DNA of 64,000 nt from assembly GCF_019396385.1 (NCBI RefSeq), contig NZ_JAHKRN010000015.1, positions 62,001 to 126,000 of the forward strand, read 5' to 3'. The translations under genes were made by a program, and so were the position numbers. Below the pieces are notes generated by a model. That model saw nothing but the letters and a program-made list of their open reading frames with translations, did no database searches and had not been told where the DNA came from. The stretch is from Nonomuraea harbinensis (GTDB taxonomy: Bacteria > Actinomycetota > Actinomycetes > Streptosporangiales > Streptosporangiaceae). Shown here piece by piece: positions 62,809 through 64,000 of this stretch; the first letter of the stretch is position 1; every line of letters starts with the position of its first letter.

Positions 62809-63566
62809 GGGACCCAGCGGGGCGGGCGCTTGTCCATGAAGGCGGCGATGCCCTCCTGGCCCTCCTCGGAGGTGAACCGCTCGGCCGACAGGGCGGCCAT
62901 CCGGCGCACGCCCTCCTCGAACGACACCCCCGGCAGCTCGCAGAGCAGCATCTTGGTGATCGCCAGCGACTCGGGGCCGCCCTTGACCAGCATGCCGGTG
63001 TAGTGGCGCACGGTCGCGTCCAGCTCCGCCTCGGGCACCGCCCGGTTGAGCAGGCCGATCTCCACCGCCCTGGCCGCGTCGAACACCTCGCCGGTCAAGA
63101 GGTACTCCGACGCCGCCCGCGGGTTCACCTTGCGCAGCACCGGCACCGCGATCATGGCGGGCACCACGCCGAGCCGCACCTCCGAGAACGCGAACGACGC
63201 CGTGTCGGGCGCGATCGCGACGTCGCACGCCGTCACCAGGCCGATGCCGCCCGCGCGGGCGGTGCCGTTGAGGCGGCAGACCACCGGCTTCGGGCTGTGC
63301 CAGATCATGGTCAGGATGTCCGGCAGCGACGTGGTCACCGGCGCGGCGCCCGGGTCGCGCTGCTCCTTCAGGTCCGCGCCCGAGCAGAACACCGGACCCG
63401 TGCCCGTCAGCACGATCACCCGCGCCGCGTCGTCGGCGATCGCCTGCTTCAGGTGGGACTCCAGGTCGCCCAGCAGCCTGGTGGACAACGCGTTGCGGTT
63501 CTTCGGCGAGTCCAGGGTCACGGTCGCGACCCCGTGCTCAAGGTCGCTGTGCACCAGCTCCGTCAT
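62805..63566 (-). CDS. enoyl-CoA hydratase/isomerase (AtuE/LiuC-like)
   Basis: The ATG at 63566 has GGGAG upstream; a GTG at 63572 is possible. 253 residues. Crotonase motifs: PKNRNALSTRLLGDLE, oxyanion-hole VFCSGADLKEQ and RLNGTARAGGIGLV, and active-site region AFSEVRLGVVPAMI with a Glu in FSEVRLG. The sequence is closer to methylglutaconyl-CoA or isohexenylglutaconyl-CoA hydratases than to chain-length enoyl-CoA hydratases. It overlaps the upstream carboxylase and the downstream atuA-like gene, so the three are coupled. Confidence 0.9.
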   Translation of the reverse strand: MTELVHSDLEHGVATVTLDSPKNRNALSTRLLGDLESHLKQAIADDAARVIVLTGTGPVFCSGADLKEQRDPGAAPVTTSLPDILTMIWHSPKPVVCRLNGTARAGGIGLVTACDVAIAPDTASFAFSEVRLGVVPAMIAVPVLRKVNPRAASEYLLTGEVFDAARAVEIGLLNRAVPEAELDATVRHYTGMLVKGGPESLAITKMLLCELPGVSFEEGVRRMAALSAERFTSEEGQEGIAAFMDKRPPRWVP

Positions 63567-64000
63567 CGTCACTCTCCCTGATCACCGCCAGCACGGCGCC
63601 CGCGTCGACCTGCCGGCCCTTCTCCACGTGCACGGTCGCGACCACGCCCGCCGCGGGGGCGGTGACCGCGTGTTCCATCTTCATCGCTTCGAGCACCAGG
63701 ATCGGGGTGCCCTTCGCCACCCGGTCACCCGGCTCCACCTCCACCCGCAGCACGCTGCCCGGCATCGGGGCCAGCAGCGAGCCGGGGGCGACGTGCTCCA
63801 CCGGCTCCGGCAGGCGTGGCACGGGCGTCAGCACGGCGGCGCCCTCCGGCCCGTCGGCGTAGACCTTCCCGTCCCCGTACCAGCACACCTCGAACGCCCG
63901 CCGCACCCCGTCCGTCTCCAGGACCACTCGATACGCCCCGCCGTCGGAGCCGGTCCGGACAGCGGGCAGAGGGGTCACCGCGACCACGACGGTGCCGGGC
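63538..64000 (-). CDS. acyl-CoA carboxylase alpha subunit, C-terminal part with biotinyl domain
   Basis: Only about 154 C-terminal residues are in the window; the frame is open to the right edge. The biotin attachment motif LEAMKMEHAV and strand VEPGDRVAKGTPILV identify the BCCP domain, ending VLAVIRESDDDGAG. It overlaps the hydratase start by 29 bases. With the hydratase and AtuA-like protein it suggests a second branched-acyl-CoA carboxylase, distinct from the one at 37-41 kb. Partner beta subunit presumably lies beyond the window. Confidence 0.9.
   Translation of the reverse strand, partial: PGTVVVAVTPLPAVRTGSDGGAYRVVLETDGVRRAFEVCWYGDGKVYADGPEGAAVLTPVPRLPEPVEHVAPGSLLAPMPGSVLRVEVEPGDRVAKGTPILVLEAMKMEHAVTAPAAGVVATVHVEKGRQVDAGAVLAVIRESDDDGAGAQRP

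Noticed and set aside
59908..63003. 1031-codon open frame on the + strand
   Set aside because: Runs across the reverse strand of the phosphotransferase, GNAT and AtuA genes and contains no domain signature.

Overview
The window is a very high G+C, densely packed chromosomal segment from a filamentous actinomycete, most like the Streptosporangiales (Nonomuraea type). This rests on strong G/C bias at third codon positions, GTG starts, GTGA/ATGA gene overlaps, F420-type flavoproteins, a DUF5753-type XRE regulator, a large LuxR (LAL) regulator and many leaderless genes with a TAnnnT box 6-8 bases before the start codon. No rRNA, tRNA, CRISPR array or transposase was seen. The genus is an inference.

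Layout. 1-2337: end of a DUF5682 protein plus a VWA protein, the tail of a MoxR/VWA-type cluster. 2.4-9.8 kb: MFS exporter, an enolase-superfamily protein lacking both catalytic lysines, an LCP cell-wall ligase, an enoyl-CoA hydratase and two alpha/beta hydrolases. 9.9-14.9 kb: sbcD-sbcC. 15.1-16.7 kb: a lipoprotein with an OmpA domain between two similar beta domains. 16.7-19.5 kb: a homocitrate/isopropylmalate-synthase-like enzyme divergent from a citrate synthase with an N-terminal helix-turn-helix; the gap between them holds clustered TTGA/TCAA sites. 19.5-25.1 kb: a three-gene operon (winged-helix protein, second winged-helix protein, long coiled-coil ATPase) with the architecture of MukFEB/Wadjet JetABC SMC complexes but no JetD; a DUF2786 gene diverges from it. 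25.9-34 kb: housekeeping genes (PPOX flavoprotein, M50 protease, amidohydrolase, SnoaL-like, CorA, fused alpha-keto acid dehydrogenase E1, secreted repeat protein, coiled-coil protein). 34.1-36.5 kb: PadR regulator with a drug-type ABC exporter.

36.6-43.1 kb is a leucine/isovalerate catabolic cluster: a TetR regulator divergent from acyl-CoA carboxylase beta, biotin-carrying alpha subunit, HMG-CoA lyase and acyl-CoA dehydrogenase, with a palindromic operator candidate between. 43.46-44.2 kb is an unusually A/T-rich, nearly gene-free stretch with three hairpin terminators and a candidate structured RNA. Then come a leaderless GNAT gene, a LAL regulator, a large protein with TGSFP repeats, psuG-psuK for pseudouridine breakdown, a YeiH-type transporter divergent from a LysR regulator, an FAD oxidoreductase with a 12-bp tandem repeat, and an MprAB-like two-component system.

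57.5-59.0 kb is a three-gene XRE cassette in which every gene has a GCGCAATTG box upstream. The right end (59.1-64.0 kb) has an APH-type kinase, a GNAT protein, and an operon of AtuA-like protein, enoyl-CoA hydratase and a biotin-carrying carboxylase that runs off the window, probably an Atu/Liu-type branched acyl-CoA route. Arg/Asp/Gly-rich or tandem-repeat insertions recur inside otherwise conserved enzymes (SbcC, citrate synthase, carboxylase alpha, FAD oxidoreductase).
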